A stretch of 64,000 nt of DNA from Tetracentron sinense (GCA_015143295.1 CM026557.1:23035760-23099759); one strand, 5' to 3'; numbered from the stretch's first letter, positions 11,595 to 23,522 are shown. Numbers and translations: made by a program. Notes: a model not told the origin generated them from the letters alone.

Positions 11595-12246
11595 ACCCCG
11601 GAAATCCCCAACAAACTGGAAGTCCCTGGCAGTGGTCCGCAGCAGAAGCCCACTCCCCGGTAGAGCCACGAGGGCAAACAATCTCCAATCCCCAGTGGAT
11701 CCCCAGTAGAAGCCTTGATGGCTCACAATAGTACTCTTCCTCAACAAGAGTCAAGAAGCTTCCAAAGCCCATCAAAAAGCTCCTCCTCATTTGACAAGCT
11801 CGTCTTTCCCCAGCAGCATCCTGCTCTAAATCATACTCCTCCCTTCGAGAGCAAAGACAATTCATAAATCCCCTTAAGCCGTAACGCAGGCGATTTATCG
11901 GTACATCTAAAAGCTAACTAAACATTTTTGTTGTCAAACTAAAGTCTTTGCAAAAGTCTTCTACACTTTTTCTAAAAAGATTTTCAAAAGAAAACTTTTG
12001 GTATCAAAACCCGTTTGTACTAACCTGCACAAAGCAGTCCAGGCCAGCAAGCAGAGGAATCTGACACCGCGCATCTCCGCCAAACACGAAGCCCCACAGA
12101 GTCATGGGAAACATCCTCATCTTTATCCCTGCATGACAGTATAGCATCATATCCTGCTTGACCAAAACTTCTCAGCAACATTCAACATGATCAAAATTCA
12201 ATCCCTCAGGGGCAATTCCAATATCAGATCCGGCATTATACCTCAA
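11595..12246 (+). other. Tat1 internal 3' region, non-coding
   Basis: No recognisable protein on either strand. Open frames at 11546-11865 are short and overlap in opposite directions. By position it lies between pol and the 3' LTR of Tat1. Confidence 0.5.
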
Positions 12247-12600
12247 TCTTAGAGACACCCTCATGTGATCTCGACATACGGGTCTCCATTGACGCTGAGT
12301 CAACATGCCGACACTCACTGCATGTACTGCAAGAGACGCCCCCGTGCGATCTCGACATATGAGTCTCCATTGATGCCAAGTCAATGTGCCGACACTCACC
12401 ACATGTCCCCTTCAAAGACGCCTCCGAGCGATCTCGGCATACGAGTCTCCATGACAAAAACACACCTTGTCAATACACCGACACTCACCGCATGTCCTCT
12501 CTTTCGACACACCGTGTGTCTTTGACATCCCAGGTCTCCCTTGACACCGAGTCAATATGCCGACACCTTCTATGTCCAACACCCTGTGTGTTCTTGATAC
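12247..12600. repeat. About 80-bp tandem repeat, roughly four units, in the Tat1 3' region
   Basis: Each unit has CTCGACATA or a variant, then GAGTCTCCAT, then GTCAA-TGCCGACACTCAC. Units begin near 12247, 12327, 12410 and 12500, with the last most diverged. Tandem repeats between pol and the 3' LTR are a known hallmark of Tat/Ogre elements and a known source of plant satellites. The small open frames here are by-products of the repeat. Confidence 0.8.
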
Positions 12601-12903
12601 CTCGAGTGTCCGCCGATTGATTCAGTTAATATCCCACGGGAAACACCGTTTCGATCAAACTCCTTGTCGCATTCGAGCGACACCTCTTTTCGGCTAAGTG
12701 TCTCCGGGCCACGCCATCTTCGCATCCATCTTCTTCCCTAGCCACTCGCTACTCCCCAATAGCAACCCTAATCTTTGCATGAGCACTCACCATTGGCACA
12801 ACATGCATGCATATCATACAGAATTCCCGAGATCCAATCTGGGTGTAAAAATTGGATGTTTCCAGTCTTTGTTATTCAATTGTCAATCTCGGCACTCTCC
12901 AAT

Positions 12904-12916
12904 AAAGAGGGGCAGC
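12904..12916 (+). promoter_or_regulatory. Polypurine tract of Tat1
   Basis: AAAGAGGGGCAGC precedes an LTR start of the form T-TAAGCACCCAATTTTTACACC. The combination of AGAGGGGCAGC with an LTR beginning close to TGTAGACACCC is characteristic of Tat/Ogre elements. Confidence 0.8.
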
Positions 12917-12974
12917 TATAAGCACCCAATTTTTACACCCCTCCTAACCATGGTTAATGACCCAGTTGAGTCCC

Positions 12975-13200
12975 CTAAACCTAGGACAAACCCTAGTAGA
13001 CCCTAGTTATAACCCTAGCAAACCCTAGGTTTTAACCCTAGTTAAACCCTAACCCTAGGTATAACCCTAGCAAACCCTAGGTTTTAACCTTAGTTAGACC
13101 CTAACCCGAGGTGAACCCTACCCTAGCCTAGCCTAGCCTTAGCTTAGCCATAGCCTAGCCCTAGCCTAGCCCAAGCTCTAGCCTAAGCCCTAGGCCCTTA
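12975..13200. repeat. Telomere-like AACCCTAG tract inside the Tat1 LTR
   Basis: Many copies of AACCCTAG and AAACCCTA variants, grading into CCTAGCCTAGC. A 52-bp unit is tandemly duplicated at 13009-13060 and 13061-13112 with about four differences. It lies inside an LTR, so it is not a chromosome end. The corresponding region of Tat2 (about 41780-41895, inverted) carries related AGGGTT repeats. Confidence 0.8.
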
Positions 13201-13381
13201 GGGCTTAAACCAAATCCAAAAACCCATAGGGTTCAAACCTCTCTGCCTGGGCCCAAGCCCAGGCCCACAAATTCAAACCCTTAACCCCATACCGCGTGCG
13301 CAGCTTGGGCCAGGCCTGTTGGGTAAAACCCAGGCCTAGCGGTAATCAATCCATCGACACCCCATTTTTGGAATGAAGTGG

Positions 13382-13410
13382 GAATGGTGGTAAACTTATT
13401 ACCGCCACTC
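13382..13410. repeat. 29-bp hairpin in the Tat1 LTR, number 1
   Basis: Left arm GAATGGTGGTAAA, loop CTT, right arm ATTACCGCCACTC; the arms pair with about three mismatches. Member of the Tat hairpin family also seen at 14040/24976, 25141 and 25359, and several times in the Tat2 LTR. Confidence 0.75.
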
Positions 13411-14045
13411 CCTGCATTCAAATCCTACAGCAAACCCACCCCCTATGCGGTTAGGCACGCCTACAGAACCCCCTCTCCAACTTCAGCCACCACTCTGACC
13501 TACTGTAGCATCTTGCCAACCTTTGTGCTAATGCCAAGGGTGTCCCAAACCCTTGGCCTATAAATGGGACACCCCCCATGGTATGAAACCACCGGAAAAA
13601 ACCTGCCTCGACCCTCTGCTCGGTTACAAAGCCCATGCCTCCTCCCCTTCATTTGAAGAACCCATTCATCTGAAGAACACCTCCAGAAACCTCCCAGGCA
13701 TTTCGCTAGCACCGCCATAGCGTGCAGCCACCACCACAGCCCACCACTAGCTCCGCTGAAGCAGCAGCTGGGTAGGGCTTCCCCTTGCCCCCATTTACTT
13801 TCATTTTGAGCATATTGTGAGCCCCTAGTCCTTCCAGGGGACTTCCTTTTTTTGGTTTTGCAGCAAACCCCTTGTGGGGGTCTCCCCCACCTTTATCATA
13901 GGTGTGGGGAGCCCCTAGGAGTATAGCATCACCTCAGGCACCTCCCTGAACTTCTGGAGGTCCCTTAATGGATGAGAGAACCCCTAGACCCCTCATAGTA
14001 GCAGCCCCATAAGGCCTTTTCAATTTCTGAAAAATTACAGGGTGT

Positions 14046-14050
14046 CGGTA
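14046..14050. repeat. Target site duplication of element C, left
   Basis: CGGTA here and CGGTA at 24954-24958 flank element C exactly at its TG and CA ends. This shows a normal integrase-mediated insertion into the Tat1 LTR. Confidence 0.95.
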
Positions 14051-15550
14051 TGTTGGCCAGGTAATGACCCTAAAGGAGGGGTGAATAGGGTCTAAGGCAG
14101 ATTTAAAAATATGAACTACACGTTCAAAAGCAGAATAGAATACAATATATAACAATCTAAAACAATAGAATATTAAAAGAAGGAGAGAAGAGATAAGGAG
14201 AATGCAAACTCAAGATTTGTTTACGAGGTTCAGCAAACCAGCTTACTCCCCGCCTCAGCTTCCAGCTAGAGGATTCACCACGATTCCTTAATCGCACTGG
14301 CTCCTTCATAGGTGGAGTCCAAACCCTTACAATCTCTCTTACAGGTTGAGATATTACCTTACAAGCTCTCCTTTAGGCCGAGCTGAAACCTCTCAAGAGT
14401 ACAATTCTCTCTTGATATAACTGAAGCAACAGCTTCAGTGCAAGAATCCTGGATTCTTGACTAATCTCAATAAATGAGTTTTTGATTGAAAATCCAAATT
14501 GAAAGCTCCTTAAATGAGCTGGATAAGAGTGAAATACAAACTCTAATAAAGTCTCTCAAAGGAAATGAGAATTGAATGAGCTCAAGAGAGATTTTTGGGG
14601 ATTTTCTAAGTGTGAGAGTGAGTAAGAATCAATAGCAATGAATGAGGGATCAATAGGAGTTATTGTTGTGATCAAGAGTTGTTATTTGTTCATAAATGAA
14701 CTCCTTTTATAGCATTTGATCCAATAGTACCGTTGGGGAAGCATTAAATGCTTTTAGGTCCGTTGCAAACTAGCCGTTACAATGATTTTTCTATTTCAGA
14801 CATGATTTCGTCGACGAAGAGGAGTTCCCACTTGAGTTCGTCGCCGAATTCAAAAGACCGAATTAAATTCTTAAAAAATCCTGTATTGACTTCGTCGTCG
14901 AAATTAACCCAACCAAATATTTTGTCGTCGAAATCAAGAACCAGAACTGAATTTGGAAAATTCTATCATGACTTCGTCGCCGAATTCAATCTATCCAGAG
15001 AATTCGTCGATGAATTCAGAGTAAAAATCCTGAATTCAGTCTTGGATCAGACCAAAGGGATGTGATTGATTTCCTAGGTCAATTAGCTATACTCTTATCA
15101 TGATATTATGATTAATTGGAGCTTTAGAATGATTTTCAAAAGGTATCCTAGGCTCCTATGGTCAATCTATGATGCTTGAGCTTTTTTAACTCACCCTTCT
15201 TTTGAGGACTTTTTACATAATTCCTATACACTCTCGAAATAAAAAATAAATACATTTAAAATGTTGAGAGTTGATCTTGGCTTGACTTGAGTCTTATGAT
15301 TTAGCCTTTTATCTTCAATGGACCCGACTTGGACTATGGTCTTATCTTGAGTCTTCATCTTGTATACAGTGAATTGAACTTCCTCTTGGGTAATTTCCAT
15401 CCTTTTTCATGATTGGAGTGCTATCAATTTGTATATTTTGAAATGTTTAAGTACTTAAACATGATTATTAGTACCAAATATTTTCATTTCATTATTATGT
15501 TATTATCAAAATTATTAGGGGTACTCATGGTTGTAACCCTGAGGCTAACA
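14051..15550 (-). repeat. 3' LTR of element C
   Basis: Starts TGTTGGCC at 14051 and ends GCTAACA at 15550 on the + strand. On the coding strand the order is U3 with a TTCGTCGACGAA-type palindrome array (14808-15015), then TATAAAAG (14703-14712), then R/U5. The small open frame at 14748-15065 is the array read as codons. Confidence 0.95.
14808..15015. repeat. TTCGTCGACGAA palindrome array, 3' LTR of C
   Basis: Six sites of the form TTCGTCG(A/C/T)CGAA within about 200 bases, at about 30-45 bp spacing, about 100 bases upstream of the TATA box. The same array is in the other LTR (24278-24492), the solo LTR (36505-36722) and, notably, the internal spacer at 18247-18462. Confidence 0.85.
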
Positions 15551-15565
15551 ATCTCCCCCCTTTTT
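15551..15565 (-). promoter_or_regulatory. Polypurine tract of element C
   Basis: On the coding strand AAAAAGGGGGGAGAT abuts the 3' LTR start TGTTAGCC. This marks 14051-15550 as the 3' LTR. Confidence 0.9.
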
Positions 15566-15955
15566 GATGATGACATAACAATGTAATGAAATAGGCTTAA
15601 GCTCCCCCTCACAACATGTTTTTCATAAAATCTTTGAGGTAAGCTCCCCCTAAACATATGCATTTGTAAAAAAATAATCACAGTTGTTATTTAGATGCAT
15701 ATTTATGACGAGTTAAATGATATATCACTCGGGTTAAGTGCCAAGAAAATTTCGAAAAAATTAAGTTTCAATTTTAATTTTTATTCACAGCATATTGGGT
15801 CAAGAAACGAATTTTTATTCACAATATATTGGGTCAAGACAAGGAAAGAATTTCATAAGCAAAAGACATGTTATATGTGTGTACTACCAAAGATGCAAAA
15901 AAAATCATTCAAATAATTCAAATGTCATTATTAATCACCAAATTCTCATTACATT
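15566..15955 (-). other. Spacer between third ORF and polypurine tract of C
   Basis: AT-rich and non-coding. It holds two copies of an about 37-bp unit with ATTCACA and ATATTGGGTCAAGA at 15783-15850. The corresponding spacer in D holds a different repeat. Confidence 0.6.
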
Positions 15956-18109
15956 TCATTCTCCCCCTATGTCAACATCAAAAAAAATTTTAAATACAGT
16001 TATAGCCCTTCTGCTTTTTTGCTTTTTGATGAGGTCTGCAACCTTTTTGAGGACATCTTCTGATTGCTCAGCTGGATCTGAGTCATCATGGGAGTCAGAG
16101 GAAGAGGAGGTGGTATTTGAGTCAGAAGGAAGGGTGATGATAGGGGAATCTGTAGCTTGACCTCTTTTGGAAGGGGTTACCTTCATTGGTCTCTTGCTTT
16201 TGGAAGATGAAGGAGCTTGAGAGATAGACTGAGAAGGAGTGGCTCCACTATCCAGACTAACTAGAAAGTTATTCATTTTCTTCAACTCATTAGCGGCCCG
16301 CAAAGTATTGGAGGCAACTATGGAATCATGCTCTGCCATATCCAGAAGAAGCTTGCTTTGAGTCTTCAACTGAAGAGCTGAGGATTCTACTATTCCTTGG
16401 ATTGACTTAGTGACCTTCTCCATTCGGATACTTTCTTTGGATTGTTCTGCCCCCAATCTGTGATGGAAAGAAGACACAGAGTCAACTCTATCTTTGGTGA
16501 CTGAGGCATCCATGTTAACTGTCCCTAAGACTGAGTAGGTGGCATCTGCACATTCTCTAAGATCATTATGAACCGTGGCTAGAGAGGACTGGACTACCTT
16601 GGGGATTTTGTTCATCTCAGACTCAAGAGCTGCAAGTCAGGAGAGAGTAGATGAATGGAGATTCTGAAGGTTTTCCCTTGATTTGATCTGAATGGCAGTA
16701 AGATTTTCCCTTGTCTCAGCCATGAAGGAGAGCAAGGATGCTCTCATCTCCTCTTGAAAAGCCTCTTAGCTCATCCTCATTTCTAGCTGAAAATGCTCCA
16801 AGCTGGAGGACATAGAGGCAATCTACACTGCCATGATACTCAGCTGCTCATCTGAGGCTGCTGGCCTACTGGGCACTTCATAGAACTGACCAGGGTCCTT
16901 AAAGTGAGGAGACTCCTGTCTATGAGAGCTCTCTGGAATTTCTCCAGCATCCACGAAATCAGACCAGTCAGGCAACTCATCTCTGGGGTGCTGCTCACCC
17001 TGAAGCACATCTGCTGGATCCTCTGCTGGTACTAGCTACTGCTCAGCCTGGGATTCCACCTCTGACACTGATTCTTGCTGCTGCTCAGCCTGATGCTCTA
17101 CTGCGGGTGCAACTGAAGTGGTAGGGATAGATGGAGAGGGAGCAGGAATAGGCATAGAAGGAGTATGGATAGGCGCTGGGGTACTAGAAGGAAATAAGGA
17201 GGACTAAGAGGCAGAGGGTTTGGGAGTCCAAACCTTTTGGGAGTCATTCTAAATATAGCCTATTCTTTGAATGGTTGCTTTACTATAAATGGAGGAATCA
17301 TCAGGGGTGACAAAATCGGTTCGAAATGCTAAGGGAACATTGAAATGTTTAAAGATTTTAGTCAGAGCCTGACCAAAAGGGACACACCCTGATTTTCTCT
17401 TAAATGTATCATCTATACAATGGACAATGATGTAAGAGAGATCAATGGGTGTGGTGGTTAGGATGCCCCACATAAGGAATACATCAAAGTAGGTGAGATA
17501 CTCCCTACCACCAGCCCTAGGAACTAGTTTATAGGTTGTTATGTGGTGAATGAGTCTAGCTGAGAGGGTAAGGTCTTTAACTTTAGGTTGAAAAGGAGTT
17601 GAGAAATCTTGGTTTATGCACATCATTTTCAGTGCTTCAACCACATCAAATCCTTCATGACTGGTCCACTGACCATTCACAAAAGTTTGAAGGGTACACT
17701 GAGGAATTTTCAAAATTGAGTGCAATTGATTTAAATGAAAAGAAATGTTTTTACCTAAGACAAACGAGGTAATGAGTGATTCAGATTGATTGAAATGGAA
17801 GTGGGTGTAGAAAAGTTTGACTAACTTAGGAAACATAGGTTCGTTAGATTCAAGGAATTTGTCCCATTTTAGGGCAGAAAGAAGAGTTTTTATGGGTTTG
17901 AGCCCATAGGCATCAAAACTAATGAAATTAACAACTTTACCGTACAGAGGGGAACGAGATAGGAATTTCTCTTTGAATAACTTCTCGAACTTTGCTTCCT
18001 TGAACTTTACAGGAACTAGAGTTGAGCTTGAAGTCGGATCTTTTCCTTTATCAGTTCTTGATTTCTTCTTTGGAGGCTCTATTGATGCATTCTTCATTCT
18101 TGGAGGCAT
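15956..18109 (-). pseudogene. Third ORF (env-position) of element C
   Basis: It begins at an ATG at 18109 with PPRMKN and a Lys-rich, NLS-like stretch. A globular domain of about 280 residues follows, with SHEGFDVVEALKMM and a GGREYLTYFDVFLMWGIL segment. Downstream are a Pro/Ser/Glu/Gln-rich linker, a heptad-rich coiled-coil part (16000-16620), a Ser/Asp-rich patch and a Lys-rich end. From memory the globular domain resembles the family labelled putative plant transposon protein; I could not check this. I see no signal peptide or membrane segment, so an envelope role is not supported. D has a homologue at the same place. The gene is broken. Confidence 0.75.
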
Positions 18110-18228
18110 TCTCTGAAAGATTTGGAAAGATTTGCTAGGTTTTGGAAGAAGGAAGGGTGCACGAGCAATGGAATAGGAGTTATGGGGGGAAAGATTAGGT
18201 TTAAAAAAAATTCAGATTTGGGGGTAAC

Positions 18229-18236
18229 TATTTATA
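18229..18236 (-). promoter_or_regulatory. Candidate TATA box before the third ORF of C
   Basis: On the minus strand TATAAATA lies about 120 bases before the third-ORF ATG (18109) and about ten bases after the internal palindrome array. The identical octamer is the TATA box of the E LTRs (29026-29033, 60469-60476). Confidence 0.6.
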
Positions 18237-18246
18237 TCCATGACTC

Positions 18247-18462
18247 AATTTGTCGCTGAAATGGGTTTCGTCCCTGAATTCGTCATCGAAATTGAGTTAG
18301 GAACCCTAATGTTTTTAATTTTGGATTGACTTCGTCGAACAAAATGGATGACTCATCCAATTTTTTCGCCGAACTGAGTACAAAATACATTCTGTTTTCT
18401 ATATTTCTCAAAAATTCGTCGCCGAAATCACATTCTAGATTGAATTCGTTGCCAAATTCAGT
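18247..18462. promoter_or_regulatory. Internal palindrome array between pol and third ORF of C
   Basis: About seven sites of the LTR motif TTCGTCGCCGAA or degenerate forms (near 18249, 18267, 18279, 18332, 18361, 18415 and 18443) in the 530-base spacer between the pol end (18639) and the third-ORF ATG. It is the same family-specific motif as in U3 of this element, but outside the LTR. With the TATA box it looks like an internal promoter. Confidence 0.7.
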
Positions 18463-18638
18463 TCTGAATATGAAGGATTGATTTCTCTTAAGTTTTTCAC
18501 CTATTTTCCTTCAACTCAAAGATTCATCAAGACATCTAAAATTATCATAATGTATTTTATTCAAACTATTAAACAATCAAACAAGTTATAGGCATATCAG
18601 ATTAAAGATTTAAAATTTTTTATTGCTTTTGATCTTGA

Positions 18639-20200
18639 TTAAATTAGATCACTCAGACTAGTCATACCCAATTCTCTTCTCAGAGCACTAAACCTGTCAG
18701 ATTGTAGCGGTTTGGTAAAAATATCAGCAAGCTGATTAATTGTATCCACAAATTCCAAGACAACATTTCCATTTTGCACATGATCTCTAATAAAGTGATA
18801 TCTTATTTCTATGTGTTTAGTTCTTAAGTGTTGAATGAGATTCTTAATCATGCAAATTCCACTTGTATTATCATACTTAATAGGAATTTTAGTATAGATA
18901 AGTTTAAAATTTTTTAGCTGTTGTTTCATGTAGAGAGTTTGAGCACAACAAAGTCCAGCTGCCATATACTCAGCCTCAGCTGTGGATAAGGCCACTGAAT
19001 TTCGTTTCTTACTAAACCATGAAACAAGAGAATGTTCTAAAAAGTGACAAGTTCCACTAGTGCTTTTTCTATCTACTTTCCATCCAGCAAAGTTTGCATC
19101 TGAATAGCTTATTAGATCTAAGTTTGTGTCTTTTGGATACCATATGCTTAAATCAATGGTTCCAAGTAAGTATTTGAAAATTATTTTTATAGCAGTTAAG
19201 TGATTCTTTTGGACACGATTGGAATCTTGCACAAATGCAAACACTAAACATAATGTCAGGTCTACTTGCAGTGAGATACAAAAGGCTTCCAATCATGCCT
19301 CTATAGTATTTTTCATCAATATTTTTTCCTTTTTCATCCTTATCAAGTTTGGTTGATGGACTCATAGGAGTATCCAATATTTTAGTATTTTTCATTTGAA
19401 ACTTTTTAAGTAACTCTTTAGTATATTTAGCTTGATTAACAAATGTTCCTTGTTTGGTTTGTTTAATTTGAAGCCCTAAGAAGAATGTCAATTCACCCAT
19501 CATGCTCATTTCAAATTCTTTTTGCATTGTTTTAGCAAACATTCTACAGAGAGATTCATTTGTTGATCCAAATATGATGTCATCTACACAAATTTGAATT
19601 ATTAGCATATCATCATTTTTGGTCATTATGAATAAAGTTGTGTCAATTTTACCTCTTGTGAATTCATTTTCAATTAAGAAGCTACTTAGCTTATCATACC
19701 AAGCTCTTGGAGCTTGTTTTAATTTATATAAGGCTTTAATTTGCTTAAATACATGATTAGGGAATTTATGATTTTCAAAGCAAGGTGGTTGATTTACATA
19801 AACTTCTTCATTGATATACCCATTTAGAAATGCACTTTTTACATCCATTTGATATAATTTAAACTCTTTATGACTAGCAAATGCAAGTAACATTCTTATG
19901 ACTTCTTATCTAGCAACCAGAGTAAAAGTTTCATCATAGTCTATCCCCTCTTCTTGGTTGTAATCTTGAGCTACTAATCTTTCTTTATTTTTAATTACAT
20001 TTCCATTTTCATCCTTTTTATTTCTAAAAACTCATTTTGTACCAATTATAGATTTATCAATTGGTTTAGGTACTAGATTCCAAACTTGGTTTCTATCAAA
20101 TTGATTTAATCTTCTTGCATAGCAATGCCCCAAGATTCATCTTCAATAGCTTCTATGACATTTTTAGGTTCAATTTAACTTAGGAATGCAAGGTTCATTA
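18639..20200 (-). pseudogene. Reverse transcriptase and RNase H of element C
   Basis: RT with MDVKSAFLNG, the LKQAPRAWYDKL segment and CVDDIIFGS as the active-site region (19585-19860). RNase H has ALSTAEAEYMAA near 18970 and KYDNTSGICM, and the gene ends with ADIFTKPL near 18700-18725. These are classic Copia motifs. The products copy the RNA genome into DNA in the particle. Broken in a few places. Confidence 0.9.
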
Positions 20201-20273
20201 GATTTCTTCTTGTTCTAACTCCTTGTTCCATATTATCAAGTATTAGATCCTTAGGGTGATCTTTTATTAATTT

Positions 20274-21730
20274 TCAAGCTTTAGGTAGTTGATAGGATTC
20301 TTCATCTTCATTTACTACTTCATTATCTATTTTAATAGATTCATCACTTGATTTTTCCTTTTCTTGATTATCTTTATTTTCTATGTTGATTTCTAAGTTA
20401 GATAACTGTTTTGGAAGATTTTCAGCTTCATCATCAATATCGATTTTGTTAAATGGATTTGATTCATCAAAAACTACATGAATTGATTCTTCAACAATTA
20501 ATGATTTCTTATTAAACACTCTATAAGCTTTACTATTTGTAGAATATCCTAGGAAAATTCCTTCCACAGATTTAGCATCAAATTTCTTAAGATGTTTATC
20601 ATTAAGTATGAAGCATTTACATCCAAACATCTGAAAATAACTTATATTAGGAATTCTTCCGTTCCAAAGCTCATAGGGAGTTTTATTTAGTTTGTTTCTT
20701 ATGACAACTCTGTTAATTACATAACATGAAGTGTTAATGGCTTCAGCCCAAAAGTAATTAGCAAATTTTTTTTCATTAAGCATTGTAGCCATTTCTTGAA
20801 GGGATCTATTCTTTCTTTCTACTACACCATTTTGTTGTGGAGTTCTAGGTAGTGAAAAATTATGATTAAAACCATTTTCATCACAAAATAATTCAAGCTC
20901 TTTATTTTTAAATTCTCCTCCTCTATCACTTCTTATGTTGTTAATAGAATAACCTTTTTCATTTTGAACTCTTTTACAAAACTTTTTAAATAGAGAAGGT
21001 GCTTCATTTTTATGAGAAAGAAATAGTACCCATGAATATCTTGAAAAATCATCTACTATAACAAAAGCATAAGTTTTTGCAGTCAGGCTAGCTACTTCAT
21101 TTGGACCAAAAAGATCCATATATAAAAGTTCTAAAGGCCTAGTGGTAGAAATCATTTTCTTAGGTTGAAATGAAGATTTTATTTGTTTTCCAAGTTGACA
21201 AATATCACAAATTTTATCTTTGATAAATTTAGTTTTCGGTAATCCTTTCACTAATTGATTTTTAGAGATTTAGACAAAAGATCCATACTGGCATGTCCTA
21301 ATCTCCTATGCTATAGCCAACTTGCTTCATCTATAGTAGAAAAGTACATCATGTTTTGAGATTTTAGTTCATCAGAATCTAAGGTATAAACATTCTCATT
21401 TCTATGTGCTACAAACAAAGTATTTAGATTATCTTTATCCTTAATCATGCAAATATTTGATTTAAATGAGACATTCAATTGCTTATCACAGAGTTGGCTA
21501 ATACTGATGAGATTATGTTTGAGACTATCAACAAGTAGTACATTCTCAATAAAGACAGATTTATTCTTACCAATGCTACCTATGCCGATGATCTTTCTTT
21601 TAGTATTGTCTTCGAATGTCACATAACCGCCGTCCTTTGGTGTTATTGATGCAAATAGCTCCTTGTTCTCAGTCATATGCCTTGAGCATCCACTATCTAA
21701 GAACCATGTTGTCTTGGAAGTTCTTGATTT
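20274..21730 (-). pseudogene. Protease, GAG-pre-integrase and integrase of C
   Basis: Reading on the minus strand: protease with FLDSGCSRHMT near 21700; the zinc domain before CDICQLGKQIKSS (about 21190-21310); integrase core with YMDLFGPN, IRSDRGGEF and NGVVERKNRS; then FLGYSTNSKAYRVFN. The last 90 residues are acidic (Asn/Glu/Asp). The domain order is Copia. Broken. Confidence 0.9.
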
Positions 21731-23462
21731 GAAGCATACCTACACATCCAATTCAAGTAACTCCAAGATACTTTCCTCCCGATACCCAAACAGTTTTGGA
21801 TGGTACCCAAAGTGATCTGAGTTTTGGTTTGGGAGGATTAGTTCCCTTGGCAATCCATATCATTCTTGGTCCTTTATGGTTAGTTTTTAGTTTTTAAGAT
21901 AGAAGATGTTCTTTTTGGAACCCAAACTTTTCTAATTATTTTACCATTATAAAATGCAGTAGATGGTGGAGTTAGGTTACTACTTACTTTTGTAAAGAAG
22001 TTTTGATAATCTTTTTATTTTGAAAAAGTATTATAACCTAGTCCAGCTTTGTTAAAAACACATCTTTGTTGTCCTAGAAGTCTCTCTAGATTCTTTTGAC
22101 CATTTGTGAATGTGAGGACAGTATTAGTTAAGTCTTTGACTTTAGCGTTTAGCTCATCACATTCACAAGGTGAGTTATGAGGAACATTTTGAATATTATT
22201 AAGTTTCTTACTTAATTCCTCATTCTCAATAGCCAGCACACTCTTTTCTTTTTACAAAGTCTCACATGATTGTGGAAGAGTGTGGATTTCCTTTTTAAAA
22301 GATTTATTTAATTTAGCTATTCTGCCAAATTCAATATAAAGTTCATCAAATGTCTCTCTTATTTCATCATATGAGAGAGAATCATTTGGGGAAGAAGTTA
22401 CCTCATCCTCATTTGCCATGAGGCACAAATTTTTCACTACTTCATCACTTGAATCTTCTGACTTGCTTCCCTCTGAGTCATCCCAAGTTACCATCATAGC
22501 CTTTTTCTTGTACTTTTGGCTCTTCTTGAGTTGAGGGTAGTCAGTCCTTATGTGGTCTGGCTTCTTGCATTCATAACAAGTGAGAGGTTCCTTCTTGCTA
22601 GATTTAGCTTTGTTCACTTCTTTTGAGAACTCCTTCTTGTATGGTCTCTTTTTGAAGTTCTTCTTATGCTTGAGGAACCTTTTGAACCTTCTCGCCATCA
22701 AGGCTATAACTTCATCATCACTGCTGGTTTCCTCATCACTGTTTTCAACTTGAGTAGTCTTAAGGGCTAGCCCTTTCTTGGTTCTAGGTTTATCAGGCAT
22801 TTGATCCTTCATTATGAATTCATGAGTCATAAGAGATTGTAGCAGCTCATCCATAGGCAGTTTGGTGAGGTCCTTAGCTTTTTGGATTGCTGTCACTTTC
22901 GGAGTCCATTCCTTGGGCAATGATCTTAAGATCTTTCTCATATTTTCTGCATTATAATATACTTTACCCAGAGATTTAAGACCATTTAAATGTTAGTAAA
23001 TCTGGTGAACATATCACCAATAGATTCTTCTTTTTCCATTTTAAATAATTCATACTTATGAACAAGCATACTAATCTTTTCTTCTTTAATCTGATTAGTC
23101 CCTTCATAGGTGACTTTCAGTTTATCCTATATTTCTTTAGCAGAGTCACATCCGGAGACTCTATTAAATTCTTGGGGACTTAAGGCACAGTAGAGGTTGC
23201 TAATAACTTTAGCATTGATTTGAATGAGCTTAATGTCAGCTTCATTCCATTCTTCCTCTACCTTGGGGATTCTAACATCATCTATAGTCTTTGGGGGAAG
23301 ATGAGGGCCATTGACTATTACTTTCCAACACTCATAATCTAGAGCTTAGATGTAATACATCATCCTAGTTTTCCAATAGTTATAATTTTCTCCATTAAAC
23401 AATGGTGGTCTAGTGGTGGACTATCCTTCTCATAGGCTTGTTGCAAGAACATTGTTTGCCAT
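21731..23462 (-). pseudogene. gag of element C
   Basis: Starts at an ATG at 23462 (MANNV). It contains the LRSLPKEW segment, a Lys-rich stretch, and a zinc knuckle beginning CYECKKPDHI near 22560-22580. An acidic Ser/Glu part and a coiled-coil-prone part follow. The same organisation is present in D. Broken. Confidence 0.85.
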
Positions 23463-23508
23463 AGTAAAATCGATTACTCAGATTGTTTAGATCTATTTAG
23501 AGTATTAG

Positions 23509-23520
23509 GCTTTGATACCA
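23509..23520 (-). promoter_or_regulatory. Primer binding site of element C, tRNA-iMet type
   Basis: On the minus strand TGGTATCAAAGC lies two bases after the 5' LTR end, matching the initiator-Met tRNA primer. Confidence 0.9.
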
Positions 23521-23522
23521 AT

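Larger units (their letters stand above)
12917..14050 (+). repeat. Tat1 3' LTR, left part
   Basis: Starts after the polypurine tract. It contains telomere-like AACCCTAG repeats (12975-13200), a 29-bp hairpin (13382-13410), and the left half of another hairpin that element C split at 14050. No gene is seen; small frames at 13378-13718 and 13934-14155 overlap on both strands. Confidence 0.8.

Noticed and set aside
12172-12620. Four overlapping open frames of 75-86 codons
   Set aside because: They fall on the 80-bp tandem repeat on both strands and read the repeat; not genes.
12975-13200. Chromosome end or true telomere
   Set aside because: Degenerate repeats inside an LTR with Tat sequence on both sides.
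15956-18109. Retroviral-type envelope gene
   Set aside because: Position fits, but no signal peptide, membrane span or fusion-peptide-like segment is visible, and the N-terminus looks nuclear.
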